From Massilia sp. BJB1822 (GTDB lineage: Bacteria > Pseudomonadota > Gammaproteobacteria > Burkholderiales > Burkholderiaceae_D), in the NCBI RefSeq assembly GCF_013369485.1, contig NZ_JABWEB010000023.1:1-64000 (forward strand): 64,000 bases of DNA, written 5' to 3'. Below the pieces are notes generated by a model. That model saw only the letters and a program-made list of their open reading frames with translations. It made no database searches and was not told the DNA's origin. This document shows, in pieces, positions 17,872 to 25,226 of this stretch. Position 1 is the first letter of the stretch; each line of letters begins with the position of its first letter. The translations under genes and the position numbers were made by a program.

Positions 17872-17946
17872 GGGAGGTTAGCTCAGGGGTAGAGCACTGC
17901 ATTCACACTGCAGGGGTCGCAAGTTCGAAACTTGCACTTCCCACCA
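17872..17946 (+). tRNA. tRNA-Val(CAC)
   Basis: A 75-base cloverleaf with encoded CCA. The acceptor GGGAGGT (17872-17878) pairs with ACTTCCC. The anticodon stem CTGCA/TGCAG holds loop TTCACAC with anticodon CAC, and the T-arm is GCAAG-TTCGAAA-CTTGC. The 3' end from about 17919 is duplicated at 30475, marking it as the attachment site of an integrative element that leaves this copy intact. Confidence 0.95.
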
Positions 17947-17977
17947 AGAATTCCAAGTGAAATCAATCACTTACAAA
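17919..17977. other. attL of the integrative element
   Basis: This 59-base stretch covers the T-arm and 3' end of tRNA-Val plus 31 bases downstream. It matches 30475-30533 with only two differences (17925 and 17964). The integrase gene begins just inside it, as expected for tRNA-targeting tyrosine recombinases. Confidence 0.9.
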
Positions 17978-17980
17978 GTA

Positions 17981-18009
17981 AGCCGATCTTTTATGAGATC
18001 GGCTTTTTT
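17981..18009. terminator. Terminator after tRNA-Val / integrase
   Basis: A perfect 9-base stem (AGCCGATCT at 17981-17989 with 17996-18004) and a TTTATG loop are followed by six Ts on the plus strand. It would end tRNA transcription. The integrase stop is 26 bases away on the other side. A diverged copy with a similar stem lies beyond attR (30534-30563). Confidence 0.8.
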
Positions 18010-18034
18010 GTTGGGTGTAATTTTTGGGTGTAAT

Positions 18035-19030
18035 TTACTTTACAACCAGACTTGAAAGCTTGTCGAGCGCCGCCCGTTGCGCCTCGACCTGCAGGTGGGC
18101 GTAGCGCTGCGTCGTCTGGACGTTGGCGTGTCCAAGGATCTTTCCAATCGTGTACAAGTCGGCGCCAAGGGCAAGTAAGATGCTGGCGCACGAATGCCGC
18201 AGGTCGTGGAAATTTACGTGCGGCATACCCGCTTTCACTCGAGCGCGCCGCCAAGCTGATTGCACCCCATAAATAGTCATTCTCAGCGGATAGTATTGCA
18301 ACCAGGGCCGCAAAGCCGGGATGATCGGGATCACGCGCATCCTCAAGGTCTTTGTGTTGCTCGCTGGGAATGTGATCGTGTCGCAGCCAATATGGCTGCG
18401 CTGGATCTGGAATAGCTCACCACGCCGCGCACCGGTTAGGAGTGCACCCCAAATTGCCGCTTGTGCAACTGGGCTGCAATGCTCCGCGATGCGCCGCACC
18501 TGGGCGATTGTCAAAAAGACCTCGCGCTTATTGTTGACGGCGACGTTTTCGATTCGAAGGCCATAGTTTTCCGGGATTAGACGTTGGCGCCAGGCAAGTG
18601 CGAGCCCCTTTTTTGCGCAGGCCAGGGAGCGGTTGATCGTTGCTGGCGCGTACGCGGCCACCAGCTTGCCGGTTTTCTTATCGGCGATGCGTTTGCTCAT
18701 ATCGCGGATCACGTGGTCGGCAAACTCCTGCGCCTGGCTGGCCTTGTAGCGCTCAGCCCACGGACCAAGCCGTTTGGCATGGTGCTTGGAAGTATCGGCG
18801 CTCCGCAGGCCCTCTGAATGCTCGACATACAGAGCAAGAATTGCGGTCATCGGCGGGTCGCTGGGGATGTTGGCCTGTTTTGGGGAGCGCGCAACAGAAG
18901 CGCGAATCTCTGCCTCGACTAGCTTGGCATCACTCGTAGTTGCACCTTCCGGCAGCTTTCGGTGAATCCTTTTGCCGCCGACCATAATGCCGACGTGTTT
19001 CCTGCCGTCCTTGTCGTCCCAGATGGACAT
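18035..19030 (-). CDS. Tyrosine recombinase / phage integrase
   Basis: A 331-residue site-specific recombinase. Catalytic residues are Arg202 (TGARRGEL), His275 and Arg278 (FHDLRHS), His301 (ILGHANVQT) and Tyr310 (QRYAHL). The start at 19030 is preferred because AAAGGAG lies 8 bases upstream; an ATG at 19060 lacks this. Its 3' end faces attL and tRNA-Val. A decayed copy of its C-terminal 35 codons lies at 30589-30690. Confidence 0.95.
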   Translation of the reverse strand: MSIWDDKDGRKHVGIMVGGKRIHRKLPEGATTSDAKLVEAEIRASVARSPKQANIPSDPPMTAILALYVEHSEGLRSADTSKHHAKRLGPWAERYKASQAQEFADHVIRDMSKRIADKKTGKLVAAYAPATINRSLACAKKGLALAWRQRLIPENYGLRIENVAVNNKREVFLTIAQVRRIAEHCSPVAQAAIWGALLTGARRGELFQIQRSHIGCDTITFPASNTKTLRMRVIPIIPALRPWLQYYPLRMTIYGVQSAWRRARVKAGMPHVNFHDLRHSCASILLALGADLYTIGKILGHANVQTTQRYAHLQVEAQRAALDKLSSLVVK

Positions 19031-19191
19031 TGCTGATTCTCCTTTAACCACGTTTTGCATTCTTGTAAATCATATCGTTTGGAGCGGGCACCAACTGGCG
19101 TGTACGGCAGCCCTGCCTGCTCCAGGCGGCGAATAGTCGATTCGCTGACACCTAGGGCGGCGCAAATCTGTTGCCTGTTCAACTCACCCAT
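18919..19191 (-). CDS. Excisionase-like helix-turn-helix protein overlapping integrase
   Basis: A 90-residue frame whose first 50 residues form an AlpA/MerR-like HTH (MGELNRQQICAALGVSESTI, RLEQAGLPYTPVGARSKRYD, CKTWLKENQ). This fits a recombination directionality factor. Its ATG directly follows the upstream MazG-like stop. The last 37 codons overlap the integrase gene in another frame, an unusually long overlap, so either the true protein ends in that overlap or a frameshift moved its stop. Confidence 0.65.
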   Translation of the reverse strand: MGELNRQQICAALGVSESTIRRLEQAGLPYTPVGARSKRYDLQECKTWLKENQQCPSGTTRTAGNTSALWSAAKGFTESCRKVQLRVMPS

Positions 19192-20019
19192 TTAGAAGCC
19201 CCCATTCTGTTCAAAGTGATCGTCCGTCGCTGTTGTGCTGGGCGCCACAGGCAGCGGCGAATGCTTCGGTTTCGCCGCCTGTTTGGCCCGGATTTGTTCC
19301 ACTTTCGTCCAGATGCGCGCCAGTTCCGTCTCGCCGCATTGGTGCATATCCAGGGTCTGAGCCAGGCACAGCGCAGCGAGCGTGACCATGACGCCGCCAA
19401 CCTCCTGCGGCGGGTCGCCGACCGGCCGTCCGTAAACATAGTCCACCAGCTGGTGCGCTTCACTGGCCGTGCAGCCGCATGCCTGCACTAATTCCAGCGC
19501 TTCTTCGAGGAAGCGGTGATTGCGCTCCTCTCGGTCGCCGGCGATCATCGGACCAAAGCAAGCTATCATCCATGGGTGGACGCGCTGTTGGAAACTCGCC
19601 GGCGCACTGGCCATCTTGCCCTCGGCGGCAGCTTTGAACTCAGCCAGCTCGCGCGCCATCTTCCAGCACTCCATCAGCCAGTGGTCTTCTGATGGCGGCG
19701 GGTCGACGCCTTCGTAGCCCTTCATCATCGCGCCGTCGATCGCGAAGCGGGCATTGTGCTCGCTCAGCGGCATCTGCACTTTGGCGATCAACTGCAGGAT
19801 GAAAGCAGGTTGCGCCGCGCGAAGGAACTTCAGCACCTTGATATCGTCCGCATAATCGCCCGTGTAATTGGATGCGTCGATGGCCCCTATCGCGCTGAAA
19901 TTGCCATCCTCGTCGCGGCGCCCAAACTCGTGCACAGTTTCAGCCTTATTGCGGTCGGGCCATGTCCAGCCTTGGCAGCTGAGCGCTGCCGCCTTCAGCC
20001 TTTGCAATTGTTCATTCAA
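19192..20019 (-). CDS. Phage protein with C-terminal MazG-like domain
   Basis: A 275-residue protein. The C-terminal half (HPWMIACFGPMIAGDREERN, then RFLEEALELVQACG and DPPQEVGGVMVTLAALC) resembles phage MazG-like all-alpha NTP pyrophosphohydrolases, with the EEALE metal-binding motif. The N-terminal half (MNEQLQRLKAAALSCQGWTW) is not recognised. Its stop abuts the HTH gene start, suggesting an operon with the integrase. Confidence 0.7.
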   Translation of the reverse strand: MNEQLQRLKAAALSCQGWTWPDRNKAETVHEFGRRDEDGNFSAIGAIDASNYTGDYADDIKVLKFLRAAQPAFILQLIAKVQMPLSEHNARFAIDGAMMKGYEGVDPPPSEDHWLMECWKMARELAEFKAAAEGKMASAPASFQQRVHPWMIACFGPMIAGDREERNHRFLEEALELVQACGCTASEAHQLVDYVYGRPVGDPPQEVGGVMVTLAALCLAQTLDMHQCGETELARIWTKVEQIRAKQAAKPKHSPLPVAPSTTATDDHFEQNGGF

Positions 20020-20028
20020 TTCGTTCTC

Positions 20029-20151
20029 CTACATCAGGTGGAAGATCAGCGCGACTGCCGCGCCAAGCCAGAAGCCGATCAGGTGAATAGCGACCTGGTG
20101 GCGCTCGTTGTGGTCTCGCTCGCGGGCGGGAACTGGGTCGTGGTCCGTCAT
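20029..20151 (-). CDS. Small membrane protein (40 aa)
   Basis: It starts at 20151 (MTDHDPVPARERDHNERHQV) and has one hydrophobic segment (IHLIGFWLGAAVALIFHLM). The ATG overlaps the stop of the upstream 57-residue gene as ATGA, a sign of translational coupling, and its stop is 9 bases before the MazG-like gene start. Function unknown; a single-pass inner-membrane peptide of phage type is a guess. Confidence 0.55.
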   Translation of the reverse strand: MTDHDPVPARERDHNERHQVAIHLIGFWLGAAVALIFHLM

Positions 20152-20321
20152 GGCGCCACCGTGACTGCTGCGACGCATACATAGCCGAACTGACCTCTCA
20201 GGAGGATGCCGCCGCACGCGCTGCACTCGCAGCAGTGATCGCAACCTGGGCCTACCTTCTGGCAGCCCTCCCATGGATTGAAGGCGTGATTTTCCCATTC
20301 GATTTTTGTGTTTTCGCTCAT
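20148..20321 (-). CDS. 57-aa Gp37/Gp68 (DUF5131)-like N-terminal fragment
   Basis: It starts at 20321 with GAGGA upstream. The first 33 residues (MSENTKIEWENHAFNPWEGC, then QKVGPGCDHC) match the N-terminus of phage Gp37/Gp68 (DUF5131) proteins, which are normally several hundred residues long. After CDHC the sequence becomes CECSACGGILLRGQFGYVCV and ends. It is either a truncated relic or a small zinc-binding derivative with five close cysteines. Coupled by ATGA to the next small gene. Confidence 0.6.
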   Translation of the reverse strand: MSENTKIEWENHAFNPWEGCQKVGPGCDHCCECSACGGILLRGQFGYVCVAAVTVAP

Positions 20322-20335
20322 GCTATTATTCCTCG

Positions 20336-20953
20336 ATGAAATTACTTGGATCACTTTTTTCCTGGCTGATTTGGGCCGCCATTGGCTGCTACGTAGGATT
20401 CTTTGGTGGCGGGTTTTATTACACCCCGCCGAAATCAAGTGCCGACCTCGCCGCATGGGCTGGCGCGATTGGTACTATCGCAGCGTTCGTCGGGACCGTG
20501 GTTCTCGCCACGCGCCAGTCTCGTGAAAAGCAGCGGACCGAAAGAAATCTAGCTGCCCTTGTTGCTGCTGGCGTTCTTCCGGGCATATCAGAGGCCATAC
20601 ATACTCTGCAATGGGTCGAGGCCGAGCTAAGCACTCCACCAATTGGTCATGCGCCTAGTCTTTACCTTAACTATTCGAGTCGCCTAAAACTTCTCTGCCC
20701 TTGGGACGCGCAGTTGATTCAGCCGCTGGCAATTCTCGCGAACGATGTTGGTTACCACCTTGAGTTCGCTCGCTCGCGCATCGTCTTCGCGCAAACCATC
20801 ACCGAACAGTGGGCGTCCACTGGTGCTCTCGTCGAAGGGGCGGTTCTTGATCACATTGTGAGATCTCTACAGTCGGCCAGAAGATCGTTAGAAATCGCCC
20901 GCAATGAATGCAAACAAATCACACCTCCAGTGCCCATCCTTGTTTCAGTCTAA
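20336..20953 (+). CDS. Membrane protein of unknown function
   Basis: A 205-residue protein with N-terminal hydrophobic segments (LFSWLIWAAIGCYVGFFGGG and LAAWAGAIGTIAAFVGTVVL), followed by a soluble helical domain from about residue 60. The ATG at 20336 is only 14 bases from the divergent 57-residue gene and has no strong ribosome site. The two-segment-then-soluble layout is common among small mobile-element proteins. Not recognised. Confidence 0.6.
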   Translation: MKLLGSLFSWLIWAAIGCYVGFFGGGFYYTPPKSSADLAAWAGAIGTIAAFVGTVVLATRQSREKQRTERNLAALVAAGVLPGISEAIHTLQWVEAELSTPPIGHAPSLYLNYSSRLKLLCPWDAQLIQPLAILANDVGYHLEFARSRIVFAQTITEQWASTGALVEGAVLDHIVRSLQSARRSLEIARNECKQITPPVPILVSV

Positions 20954-21078
20954 GTCGCTGTTTTAACGTCGCGGTTGCCATTCGACTGCATGACCGAGAT
21001 CATGCCGCTATGTTCCATTTGTGCCATCGGGCGCGCCGCGCGGTTGTAGTCGATGCGCAGATGGCGCTGCACCAACGA
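20950..21078 (-). pseudogene. FtsK gamma-domain (winged helix) fragment
   Basis: The frame ending at 20950 reads SLVQRHLRIDYNRAARPMAQ, then EHSGMISVMQSNGNRDV, a clear FtsK gamma domain, the part that reads KOPS DNA motifs. Upstream of about 21078 the frame no longer resembles FtsK. An HNH/AP2-like sequence in another frame joins it there. Many phages carry short gamma-only proteins; this one has lost its N-terminus. Confidence 0.7.
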
Positions 21079-21292
21079 TAGCCTTCGAATAGCCAGATTC
21101 GTTGTCAATGCGATCAATGGAGTGATTCTCTGTCGGGCGCGCTCCCATGTCGGCATAGAAGGCTTCGAACTGCATCCATTCGGGGCAGATTGAAATGCCT
21201 CGACCGCCATAGTCGGGATACCTTGTGGATTTTGGATTCGTGCATCGCTGAATCATTGACGCCCAAGCCCTGTACTCACGGGATCCCGTCAT
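21079..21292 (-). pseudogene. Broken AP2/HNH-type homing endonuclease fragment
   Basis: The frame from 21292 encodes YRAWASMIQRCTNPKSTRYP, DYGGRGISICPEW and HSIDRIDNESGY, the conserved front of phage AP2/HNH proteins. These normally continue with NCRW; here a shift at about 21090 spoils that motif (RW appears in another frame) and the sequence runs into the FtsK-gamma fragment. The start shares CATG with a divergent gene and has no ribosome site, so the N-terminus may also be missing. Confidence 0.65.
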
Positions 21293-21653
21293 GCGCCGCG
21301 CCGATAAGTTCGAGTTCCCCGGCTACGCCGCCAGCCTGACGCTAGGCCAGGACCACCTGCAGGAGCAGCACATCTACGACCTCCTGAGCAACGCGGACCT
21401 GGTGCGCCGGATCGCGCCGGACGGCCACGAGATCCTGCCGCTGGCGCAGCGCATGGTCCAGGCTATCGCCGACATTCAGCAGCGCGCGGCGCGCCTCGGC
21501 CGCCTGGGCGTGACCGGCGACGAGTTCCGCGTGCTGCGCGAAGGTGTTGGCCGGACGATGGAATTCCTGCGCGGCGTGCCGAATGTGGCGATCGCCCGGG
21601 CTGCGCAGGCGGCGATCGACGAGTTCAACCGGACTGGCGTGTTGCGCGTGTGA
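21291..21653 (+). CDS. Hypothetical phage-type protein
   Basis: A 120-residue soluble helical protein (DKFEFPGYAASLTLGQDHLQ, ending AAQAAIDEFNRTGVLRV). The ATG shares the CATG with the divergent HNH fragment. A 12-base palindrome (ACGGGATCCCGT, 21278-21289) sits directly upstream and could be a regulator site. Codon use is strong and GC-rich, supporting a real gene. Not recognised. Confidence 0.6.
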   Translation: MRRADKFEFPGYAASLTLGQDHLQEQHIYDLLSNADLVRRIAPDGHEILPLAQRMVQAIADIQQRAARLGRLGVTGDEFRVLREGVGRTMEFLRGVPNVAIARAAQAAIDEFNRTGVLRV

Positions 21654-21775
21654 AAACGCCGGCAACTTGTTCGCATAGCAATTCTGTTTTCTAAGTTTTC
21701 CGGAATTCCCGAATCTAATTGCAGTACCGGCGGCGCGGTGCCGTCGTCCCATCACCTTTTTATGGAGAGCATTGC

Positions 21776-22540
21776 ATGAATCAGTTGACCCCATTTAAGT
21801 TCGATAGCCATGACCTGCGCATCATCAGCGATGAGCAAGGCGAGCTGTGGTTTATCGCCAAGGAGGTAGCGACAATCCTGGAGTACTCAGACTCGTTCGA
21901 GATGACTAAGAGGTTGGATGAAGACGAGAAGTAAAACCGGCAGATCGCCGGTTTTGGGCCGCGAGGCGTGACGACCATCAACGAGGCGGGCCTCTATAGC
22001 TGCATCTTGAGTAGCCAGAAGCCGGAGGCAAAGCGCTTCAAGCGCTGGATCACGCACGACGTGCTGCCCGCGATCCGCAAGACCGGAGGCTATGGCGTCG
22101 CCAGCGTGCAGCCTGCTTTCGACGCGCTGCGCATGGCGCCGCTGGCCGTCGATGCCGCGAAAGCCTTCGGCCTGGACCAAAACGCCGCGGTGATTAGCGC
22201 CAACCAGCTGGTGTGCAAGATGACCGGCCAGGATCTGCTGCAGGGCTTCGGCCAGCAGCACCTCGTCGCCGCGAATCAGGTCGACCAGTACTTCACGCCA
22301 ACGGAGCTCGGCGCCCGGATCGGCCTCTCGGGCCGCAAGTTCAATGAGCTGCTGGCCGCCGCCGGCCTGCAGGTGAAGAACGGCACTACCTGGTCGCCGA
22401 CGGCTGCCGGCCAGCGCTACTCGCGCCTCCTGGATACGAGCAAGCGCCATGGCTCTGGCGTGCCGGTGCTGCAGCTGAAGTGGGCGGCAAGTGTGATCGA
22501 CGTTGCGCGCGCCGCTGCGCTGCAGCCGCTGGCAGCTTAA
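21776..22540 (+). pseudogene. BRO-N family antirepressor interrupted by an in-frame ochre codon
   Basis: The 255-codon frame is open throughout except for TAA at 21932-21934 (codon 53). The part before it (FDSHDLRIISDEQGELWFIA, KEVATILEY) and after it (GFGPRGVTTINEAGLYSCIL, then RFKRWITHDVLPAIRKTGGY) form one Bro-N domain in the same frame. The second half is an antirepressor C-terminal DNA-binding domain (YFTPTELGARIGLSGRKFNE). One C-to-T change of CAA explains the break. A GTG at 21968 might restart translation without the first part of Bro-N. Confidence 0.85.
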
Positions 22541-22590
22541 GGGCACTGCGCCGGCCAGTCGCCGGCGCATCATTGGAGAGAGGGGAGAAG

Positions 22591-22776
22591 ATGGAAAAGA
22601 AAGACGACGACAAGCAACAGGTGATCATGGCCCAGGCCATCCGCGCGCTCGCCGAGCATTGGGCGACCCAGGTCGAATTCGAGAAGACCATGGCCAGAGT
22701 GGCGCGAGTGAAGTTCCTGGCCCTGGTCGCCGAGGGCTTTACTGAGGAGCAGGCGTTACAGCTGGTACGGTGGTAG
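22591..22776 (+). CDS. Small hypothetical protein (61 aa)
   Basis: It starts at 22591 with a strong GAGGGGAGAAG ribosome site, 50 bases after the antirepressor. The sequence is helical and charged (MEKKDDDKQQVIMAQAIRAL, then EQALQLVRW). Similar small genes are frequent after phage antirepressors. Function unknown. Confidence 0.65.
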   Translation: MEKKDDDKQQVIMAQAIRALAEHWATQVEFEKTMARVARVKFLALVAEGFTEEQALQLVRW

Positions 22777-22977
22777 ATTGCGGCTGAGAATTTTGCTGCG
22801 CTAAGCAGGTGTGGCAGTGTATTTTTCTTGACGGCAACATGATATCCTCATTGTGACGCTAATCGGAATGGATGCTGGGTTTTGAATGATGTATAGCTGA
22901 TTGGTTTTTTGATAATCTTCCTCGGCAGGATGCATTAGCGCAGCAATCCTCATAACCTCAACGCATTAAGGATAACC
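22777..22977. other. Intergenic region before the LRAT gene
   Basis: Two hundred AT-rich bases. A TTGACG at 22830-22835 could be a -35, but no good -10 lies at the right distance. No gene is seen. Confidence 0.4.
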
Positions 22978-23670
22978 ATGCCATCGCATAGCTTTAAGAT
23001 TGGCGACCATCTAAGCTCGCCTCGAAGCGCCTATAGTCATCATGGAATTTATTTGGGGAAAGATGCAGTGATCCACTACGCTGGATTTACTTCGGGACTC
23101 TCAAAAGGGGCGATCGAAATAACGACGCTTGACGAGTTTTGCCAAGGAAGAGGCGTGGAGGTGATACTACACCGTATCAGGAAATGGGATGCCGATCAGA
23201 CTGTCGCTCGTGCGTATAACAGGCTCGGGGAGGACTGGTATAACCTTCTCCTAAACAATTGTGAGCATTTTGTGTATTGGTGCATCGAAGGAGCACACAG
23301 AAGCCCCCAGGTTGCAGTCGCCGCTAATTTTTCGATGAGTGCTCTTGCTTACGCGTCACTGGGGCGCCAACCTTCGAGGTTGGTTGACCCAATTCTGGCG
23401 CGTTTGGGCTTAAGCAATGAGGTGGCACCGAGCACGGTAAGGGCGATTGCCTCGATAGTCCCTCCGCTGGCATCGGGTAGTTTGGCGCCAGTAATTGCGA
23501 AGTCTGTGACGAGTGGAGTATTGTCAACTGGCGCAAGGAGCACCGTCGGGTATGGTGCCGCTGTAGCGCTAACCGCCGTTGCGGCGCCAGTCTCAGCTCC
23601 AGTCGGTTTGGTGGTTGGAATGGTTGCGGCTGTTAGTTTAGCCATCAAGAATTGGGATGATTGGTTTTGA
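22978..23670 (+). CDS. LRAT-domain (permuted NlpC/P60) hydrolase or acyltransferase
   Basis: A 230-residue protein. The N-terminal ~105 residues form an LRAT domain: HHGIYLG (His21/22), VIHY (His33) and the signature NNCEHFVYWC with nucleophile Cys95. LRAT/HRASLS enzymes are thiol acyltransferases or phospholipases. The C-terminal half (about 150-225) is Gly/Ala/Val-rich and hydrophobic (GYGAAVALTAVAAPVSAPVG), suggesting membrane association. AAGGATAACC precedes the ATG. It stands alone in the element, an arrangement typical of cargo genes. Confidence 0.8.
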   Translation: MPSHSFKIGDHLSSPRSAYSHHGIYLGKDAVIHYAGFTSGLSKGAIEITTLDEFCQGRGVEVILHRIRKWDADQTVARAYNRLGEDWYNLLLNNCEHFVYWCIEGAHRSPQVAVAANFSMSALAYASLGRQPSRLVDPILARLGLSNEVAPSTVRAIASIVPPLASGSLAPVIAKSVTSGVLSTGARSTVGYGAAVALTAVAAPVSAPVGLVVGMVAAVSLAIKNWDDWF

Positions 23671-23961
23671 GTTGTTGAATGGAATTATGTGCTGGCGGTG
23701 CTTTTGGTTGGCCCGCCGCGGGCACTTGAGAAGCAGGGGCAGGGCGACCTGCTGGGCGGGAGTGCGTAAGACATTTGCTGAGATTGAGGAGTACCTGCCG
23801 GCGCGCAAGGGGCTACGTACTGCGCAGCCCCCCGGGGGGGGTGGAGCCAGCAGAACTGCTGGCTCCCCTCCGCAGTTGAGCTCGCACGCACCGTAGCTGA
23901 TGTTTATTCGCCTAATGATGATCAGCACCATCGGGCGCTGCAGCTGGTGCGGTGGTGATGC
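23671..23961. other. Non-coding stretch with hairpin and G/C runs
   Basis: No convincing gene in about 290 bases. It contains an uninterrupted run of Cs followed by Gs near 23828-23841 and a perfect 11-base inverted repeat (GGAGCCAGCAG at 23843-23853 with 23856-23866). The loop is only two bases and no T-run follows, so it is not a standard terminator. Confidence 0.5.
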
Positions 23962-24831
23962 TTACTTCGGCGCGGGAGCCTGCTCAGGCGCTGCGGCGGG
24001 CGATGCTGGTGCAGCAAATGCCGCCGCAGGTTGCCTGACGACCGGAGGCGCCGGTGGAGAGACGTTGCGCGCAATGAAAAACACTGCTGCGACGAGCAGC
24101 GCGGCCGCCGTGATTATCTTCCATGTCATGGTGTGCAGCTCTGTGTGGAGGTCTGCTTTCGTCGAATAGTTCGAGCGAATGACGGCGACGTCCTGCACGA
24201 CCTTGGTAAGGTCGTCCTTGGGGGCAAAGTTTGCCCGAATAACGGCAACGTCCTGCTCAATTTTCGCAAGGCGCTCACCCGATTTCTCGGCAAATTTTTC
24301 GAGGGCTGTGATTCGTTCGTTCATGCGGCCATCATCCCCGCCTCGACCATCATTGTCAATCGGAGGTGTGGGCGGTGGCGCGCCGCCGGAGTTGCGGGTG
24401 ATTGCCACGACAAGAGCGGTCAGGGCATTGATTTGCGCAACTTTCTTTGCTGCGAGGGTGTTTATTCTGTTGGCGCGAGCCTCGAATTCTGCCGTCTGTG
24501 CAGCTGGGTCGAATCCGAACTCAACAGTATTTCCGGCCTGCGCGATGTCAGCTGCAGCCTTATTCATGCGCGCCGCCTGTATTCGCAGCAACTCGTTGTT
24601 TAGTTCCATCAGCAGCGGTAGATCCGGCAGCGCATCCTGGATTTCCGCCGCCATACGATCCATGATTTCCAACATGGTGTCAAATTGCGACGGATCGGAA
24701 GATGTTGCTGCGGTCTTTAGGCGCTCCAACAGGGATGCGAAAATGGCGTTCGCCTGCTCTGTCGGCGGGCCAAGGCCAAACAATTGTTGGACGTCTGCTG
24801 TCGCTTCTTTAACGTCTTGCTCTATTGCCAT
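23962..24831 (-). CDS. Coiled-coil protein with C-terminal membrane anchor
   Basis: A 289-residue protein. A long helical N-terminal part is followed by a Pro/Gly/Asp linker (NSGGAPPPTPPIDNDGRGGD), then a coiled coil with two related units (IEQDVAVIRANF and VVQDVAVIRSNY). A membrane segment (ITAAALLVAAVFFIA) follows and then a Pro/Ala tail. This shape is seen in phage-encoded hemolysin-accessory or MCP-like proteins, but no family is certain. The IS element lies 70 bases upstream and may have separated it from its promoter. Confidence 0.7.
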   Translation of the reverse strand: MAIEQDVKEATADVQQLFGLGPPTEQANAIFASLLERLKTAATSSDPSQFDTMLEIMDRMAAEIQDALPDLPLLMELNNELLRIQAARMNKAAADIAQAGNTVEFGFDPAAQTAEFEARANRINTLAAKKVAQINALTALVVAITRNSGGAPPPTPPIDNDGRGGDDGRMNERITALEKFAEKSGERLAKIEQDVAVIRANFAPKDDLTKVVQDVAVIRSNYSTKADLHTELHTMTWKIITAAALLVAAVFFIARNVSPPAPPVVRQPAAAFAAPASPAAAPEQAPAPK

Positions 24832-24962
24832 TATCTCGGATTGGTTAATTGCATCGGATGGTGCGCGGGCTTTTATTGTCCAGCACGATTATATGTTCGT
24901 TTTGACCTGCTCCCCTGAAATAGTACGGTGCTAAGCTAGAGTTTGCCACATGGGAGGCAGGC

Positions 24963-25226
24963 ATGAAAAAGCGATTTACCGAAGAGCAGATCATTGGCGT
25001 GCTGAAGGAGGCCGAAGCCGGCGCCAGGGTCGCAGACCTCAGCAGGAAATACGGCATTGCCGAAGCGACGTTTTACAACTGGAAGACGAAGTTCGGTGGT
25101 ATGACGGTCTCGGAAGCTCAGCGATTGAAGGAGCTTGAAGCGGAAAATTCGAAGCTTAAACACCTGCTGGCCGACGCCATGCTGGACAACGCGGCGTTAA
25201 AGGACGTGGTTAGCCGAAAGTGGTAG
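24963..25226 (+). CDS. IS3-family transposase OrfA
   Basis: An 87-residue HTH_Tnp_1 (transposase_8) protein (MKKRFTEEQIIGVLKEAEAG, RKYGIAEATFYNWKTKFGG) with a C-terminal leucine-zipper-like helix (RLKELEAENSKLKHLLAD). It binds the IS ends. It overlaps orfB by 7 bases; the fused OrfAB transposase is normally made by -1 frameshifting in this overlap. Confidence 0.92.
   Translation: MKKRFTEEQIIGVLKEAEAGARVADLSRKYGIAEATFYNWKTKFGGMTVSEAQRLKELEAENSKLKHLLADAMLDNAALKDVVSRKW

Noticed and set aside
23843-23866. Perfect 11-base hairpin as a terminator
   Set aside because: Two-base loop and no T-run in either direction.
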